Shown piece by piece: positions 3,697-6,351 of a DNA stretch of 6,351 nt (positions are counted from its first letter, which is position 1; each line of letters begins with the position of its first letter). The notes under the pieces were generated by a model. That model was not told where the DNA came from. It searched no databases and saw nothing but the letters and a program-made list of their open reading frames with translations. The stretch is taken from contig JAHIVM010000055.1 of NCBI GenBank assembly GCA_018816665.1, positions 1-6,351 of the forward strand. The letters are read 5' to 3'. This DNA is from Candidatus Zixiibacteriota bacterium. GTDB lineage: Bacteria; Zixibacteria; MSB-5A5; GN15; FEB-12. A program made the position numbers and the translations under genes.

Positions 3697-6351
3697 GGCG
3701 GTTTGGGCAGCGGCTTTTTCGGCGGAGGGGGCGGGGGGAGAGGTCGTCCGGTACGATATGCCGTCTGGGTCTGCCGTTCAATATCCCTGTCACTCACCGA
3801 AATGTTTTTGCTGAGCGTCGGTTCGGCTTTCTCCGGTGTTTGCGGCGGCCGATCACGCAGCGGGCGGGCCGGCTGCGATGCCTCGCCCTCTTTCGGACCG
3901 TAGCAATTACGATGGCCTATTTTCTTGCTCCGCAGGCAATTACTGTGATCACCCGCCCGTACCCACGTGCCCGCTGACTTGTCCAACGTAGCCAACAGGT
4001 CCTTCTCTATTGTGGAGAGGTAGGCCTCCCAGGCGCGCAGGCGATAAACCAGCGATGTTGCGGCCATGAGATACCGCTCAGACTTATCCAGTTCATGCTG
4101 GAACTCGTACAGCGATTGCAGGTGCTTGTAGCAATCGCGGCAACCGGTGAGGCCGAGATTGCGGTCTTTCTTGTACTGTTCGAGATGTTCCAGCCGGGGA
4201 AACACATCGCCGAACCACCGATCCCAGGCGTGCATGAAGTGCCGGGATATTTTGATCATCAGCTCGTCGGTTTCCCTGGCCGCCTCATTGAGGGCGCGCT
4301 GCTTGTCTTTCAAGTGCTTTTTGTCGGTCCAGTGGGCCGAGAGTGTCAGCCGCTCTTTCTGAAAATCCAGGACATGTTCCTGGGTTATTCGCTGTTTCAC
4401 CGAGGAGTCAGAGGCACCGACCACTTTCTTGAGGGTTGGCATAACCACCTTCCCCATTATCACCTGATCGCGGAGTAAACTCACGCCCTGGGTGCCGCCC
4501 TTGTCGACGGCTTCGCGAAGAACGATGTTGCCACCTTCCCGCTGCACTTCGCCGAGGAACAGGCAGAAAAAGATCGGTGCCATGTCCTGGTGCGTCACCG
4601 CGCCTCTCAGGGCGCTCCAGCCCTGTTGGGCCAGGAACGACCCACTCTTGCCGATTCGATCCAGCCCGGCGTTTTTCAGGGGGCCGAGCGCCTGGTCAAT
4701 CGATCCAAACAGAATCTTGGCCGTGGAATCAACAGCGAACTGCGTGGCCTCCGCCCGGGTGGTGCGTTTCCACACGTTGCGGCCTTTGTGTTTCATCTGG
4801 GTCGCAATGCTGGGCATATCATGCTGATGGAGTACATCACCGTAGAAGCAGTAGTACCGTCGATCCTCCGGTTTGGCGCGATTCCAGTTGTTCTGGTGGA
4901 AGTCACGGTTTTTGGCGAGGGCAGCGTAGAAATCCTCGATAGACTTATCCAGATCATCTGCGAGTTCCTTGATGTCCATCTCCGTAATCGACGCCTGAGC
5001 GAACAGATTGCCGGCGTAATCGGCAGAGAAATTGGTGCTGCCCGGACCCACCCCAATGCCGAGATTGCGCCACAGTCCGTTGTACAGCATTCTGTCGATC
5101 TTATTGGGCGGGGGGATTTCAAGTGACGTGCCGCTCGATAGAGTGGCAGTTTTGATCTTCCACTCGTCCTTATCCGCATCGTAGGTGACCGTCTCCCGGT
5201 CAATCTTGCCGGCCTGATAATTGTGGGCAATCAGGGCATGCACCGGGACGCCTTTGGCGGCCGCGATGCTCTCGAACGTCTCATCGCTGCCTGCGACGGA
5301 GTAGACCTCCGGCTTGCCGGCCCGCTTGCGAACGTTCTGCAGAGCCGATCGCATGCACGCGTAGTTGTATCCCTTGGTCCGTATCCCGAACACAGCTTTC
5401 TTGAGTGCCCCGTGCTTGCGTGAGTCAAAGGTAACAACCATTGACGCCCATTCCCCGCGCAGGTTGCATTTTTTGTGATCGCCTTTGCGCATGTACTCAG
5501 TCACGGCACCTTCAATTTCAGTACGGGCGACATCAAGGTAGCCGGAGAGCACCTCGTAGATGTCGAGGTAAGTACGACAGAGATTCATGGCCGGCAGAAT
5601 GTAGTTCCGGGCCTTGTTCAGATGATGTATGAACTCAAACGCGGGCTGGCACACCTGTACCGCGTGATCGCAGTCGGCGAACGACGTCGCCGAGAGCACG
5701 TTTTCGCTGGGAATCCAGATTGCCTTGCCGGGCGTGAGGAAATTCTGCTTGCCCTGTTTGACGATATGCAACTTGCCGTTAAACTCGCGAATTCGATGGC
5801 GCTGAGAACGTACTTCCTCAGGAATGCCCAGCGGGATGAATACGCGTGCTACCGAGTCCACGAGGACGGAGCCTCGGACAGCCGGGTCGACCGGGTCGCG
5901 CCCGGCGGTCATGTATATATCACGCAGGGGGCCGTTGGCATCATGTTCAACGATGTCGTACCAGGGGCAATTGGTTTTTTTGCTGATGTCCTCGAGCGTC
6001 TCGCGCGGTGCTGTCATGTGCCAGAAGGAGAGGCCGTTGTTCTCATGGCCGATGATCCCCGCCTTGCTGAACCGAAGTTTGGGGTAGCGTGCCTTGACGT
6101 TGGTGACGACGGTGTCGATAGTCTCGTCTGTTCCCGGCACGTAATTCACGCCCTCTGTGAGGGTGGCGTCTTTGTTGATCATCTGATCATGAATATCAAC
6201 GGCCAGCCTGACATGCACGACCGAGTCACGTATGGAATGCTTGACGAGGTAGGAGAGGTTGTAGACCTCGTCTTTCGGTCCGAATTCGCACGGCACCCAC
6301 ACCTTGGTGTTTTTGGGGAGTGGCACCTCCGATTGGGGAATCTGGGCGGCA
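3687..6351 (-). CDS. Large unrecognised protein with LysM-like segments, duplicated helical Cys/His module and proline-rich tail (5' end outside window)
   Basis: The reading frame is open from the right edge to a TAG at 3687, giving at least 887 residues. I do not recognise a named family. Residue numbers here count from the GTG at 6326, which is unlikely to be the real start: the eight codons before it are open, and its only GGAGG motif touches the GTG without a spacer. What is seen, in order: short strand motifs V-W-V-P (9-12), V-F-I-P (162-165), I-W-I-P (203-206) and L-E-I-P (402-405). These resemble the last strand of LysM domains. Two precede-able LysM-like bodies lie at about 101-166 and 340-406, the latter containing D-E-T-F-E-S-I-A. 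Next come charged, probably helical regions (220-335, 445-800), an internal duplication (219-287 versus 729-797), an H-x2-C-x7-H-x2-C cluster (794-808), and a proline-rich tail (about 819-879). No membrane segment is evident. LysM-like parts hint at cell-wall, phage-tail-like or secretion-related roles, but this is inference. It converges on the VOC gene with a 36-base gap. Confidence 0.85.
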   Translation of the reverse strand, partial: AAQIPQSEVPLPKNTKVWVPCEFGPKDEVYNLSYLVKHSIRDSVVHVRLAVDIHDQMINKDATLTEGVNYVPGTDETIDTVVTNVKARYPKLRFSKAGIIGHENNGLSFWHMTAPRETLEDISKKTNCPWYDIVEHDANGPLRDIYMTAGRDPVDPAVRGSVLVDSVARVFIPLGIPEEVRSQRHRIREFNGKLHIVKQGKQNFLTPGKAIWIPSENVLSATSFADCDHAVQVCQPAFEFIHHLNKARNYILPAMNLCRTYLDIYEVLSGYLDVARTEIEGAVTEYMRKGDHKKCNLRGEWASMVVTFDSRKHGALKKAVFGIRTKGYNYACMRSALQNVRKRAGKPEVYSVAGSDETFESIAAAKGVPVHALIAHNYQAGKIDRETVTYDADKDEWKIKTATLSSGTSLEIPPPNKIDRMLYNGLWRNLGIGVGPGSTNFSADYAGNLFAQASITEMDIKELADDLDKSIEDFYAALAKNRDFHQNNWNRAKPEDRRYYCFYGDVLHQHDMPSIATQMKHKGRNVWKRTTRAEATQFAVDSTAKILFGSIDQALGPLKNAGLDRIGKSGSFLAQQGWSALRGAVTHQDMAPIFFCLFLGEVQREGGNIVLREAVDKGGTQGVSLLRDQVIMGKVVMPTLKKVVGASDSSVKQRITQEHVLDFQKERLTLSAHWTDKKHLKDKQRALNEAARETDELMIKISRHFMHAWDRWFGDVFPRLEHLEQYKKDRNLGLTGCRDCYKHLQSLYEFQHELDKSERYLMAATSLVYRLRAWEAYLSTIEKDLLATLDKSAGTWVRAGDHSNCLRSKKIGHRNCYGPKEGEASQPARPLRDRPPQTPEKAEPTLSKNISVSDRDIERQTQTAYRTGRPLPPPPPPKKPLPKPPGA
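3690..3872 (-). other. Proline-rich C-terminal tail of the large protein (residues about 819-879)
   Basis: The last 60 or so residues are rich in Pro, Arg and Lys and look disordered. They include six consecutive prolines (864-869, coded at 3720-3737) followed by K-K-P-L-P-K-P-P-G-A. Runs of three or more prolines stall ribosomes unless elongation factor P acts (established), so full-length synthesis should depend on EF-P. Confidence 0.75.
3936..4142 (-). repeat. Internal protein duplication, copy B (residues 729-797)
   Basis: This copy starts at C729, which here is part of a C-x-x-C (729-732), and ends with R-A-G-D-H-S-N-C (790-797). The strongest stretch is Y-E-F-Q-H-E-L-D-K (740-748), against F-E-F-I-H-H-L-N-K in copy A. 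The ends of both copies share the same R-x-G-D-H-x-x-C motif at identical spacing, which makes chance similarity unlikely. Confidence 0.6.
5109..5309 (-). other. LysM-like segment 2 in the large protein (residues about 340-406)
   Basis: Y-S-V-A-G-S-D-E-T-F-E-S-I-A (342-355) followed by K-G-V-P-V-H-A-L-I-A-H-N (358-369) is a good match to the first strand, first helix and second helix/Asn of LysM domains. The final strand (S-G-T-S-L-E-I-P, 398-405) comes after an insertion of roughly 25 residues. This is the most convincing LysM-like part of the protein. LysM domains bind N-acetylglucosamine-containing glycans such as peptidoglycan, or serve as structural repeats in phage-tail-like machines. 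Confidence 0.5.
5466..5672 (-). repeat. Internal protein duplication, copy A (residues 219-287)
   Basis: This copy starts at C219 and ends with R-K-G-D-H-K-K-C (280-287). It aligns without gaps to residues 729-797 at a constant offset of 510. By hand I count 17 identities in 69 positions, including C219, E231, F232, H234, L236, K238, Y242, A246, R280, G282, D283, H284 and C287. It is predicted to be mostly helical. The DNA of the copies has diverged, so the duplication is old. Confidence 0.6.
5829..6026 (-). other. LysM-like segment 1 in the large protein (residues about 101-166)
   Basis: The segment opens with a strand-like F-W-H-M-T-A, then R-E-T-L-E-D-I-S-K-K-T-N, which matches the LysM pattern of E/D-T-L followed by an amphipathic helix. 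It ends with V-F-I-P. The spacing between helix and final strand (about 45 residues) is much longer than in a standard LysM of 44-50 residues in total, so this is a degenerate or insertion-bearing version at best. Confidence 0.35.

Noticed and set aside
3604..3977. Plus-strand frames with a Gly-rich stretch over the 3' end of the large gene
   Set aside because: The Gly-rich run is the antisense image of the poly-proline codons. These frames overlap the VOC gene end and lack plausible domains.
4590..5126. 178-codon plus-strand open frame inside the large minus-strand gene
   Set aside because: The minus-strand frame is open over more than 2.6 kb and has coherent repeats and motifs. The plus-strand frame has none and is a by-product of GC-rich coding sequence.
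1..6351. tRNA, rRNA, CRISPR array, insertion sequence or attachment sites
   Set aside because: I looked for regularly spaced repeats, terminal inverted repeats, transposase motifs and tRNA-like TTCGA/CCA patterns and found nothing convincing. Non-coding space is limited to short gaps.

Overview
This is a bacterial chromosomal window of moderately high GC (judged by eye). It carries five protein-coding genes packed with short gaps, the longest about 130 bases. Operon-style spacing, Shine-Dalgarno-like sites and the protein families all point to Bacteria. None of the proteins identifies a phylum. An uncultured or environmental lineage is possible, but that is only an impression.

Left part (29-2036, minus strand): a two-gene potassium-uptake operon. 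The first gene is a TrkH/KtrB-type ion-conducting membrane subunit with four pore loops and all four filter glycines. It is followed 4 bases later by a single-unit TrkA/KtrA-type regulatory subunit with a Rossmann nucleotide-binding domain and an RCK_C domain. Together they should form a Ktr-like gated K+ uptake system.

Middle part (2164-3650, plus strand): after a 127-base divergent intergenic region come an ADP-ribosylglycohydrolase family protein with its metal-binding motifs intact, and a small VOC (glyoxalase/bleomycin-resistance fold) protein. A gap of about 100 bases between them holds a perfect TTGACA -35-like hexamer and an imperfect hairpin, so the VOC gene may have its own promoter. 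No ADP-ribosyltransferase partner is visible.

Right part (3687-6351, minus strand): a very large gene convergent with the VOC gene and running off the right edge, so its true start is outside the window. At least 887 residues are visible. I do not recognise it as a named family. It shows degenerate LysM-like segments in the N-terminal half and long predicted helical stretches. An ungapped internal duplication of about 69 residues is spaced exactly 510 residues apart, each copy running from a Cys to an R-x-G-D-H-x-x-C motif. A His/Cys-rich C-terminal cluster and a proline-rich tail with six consecutive prolines follow. This protein is the least explained and most interesting object in the window. 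No RNA genes, insertion sequences or CRISPR arrays were seen.
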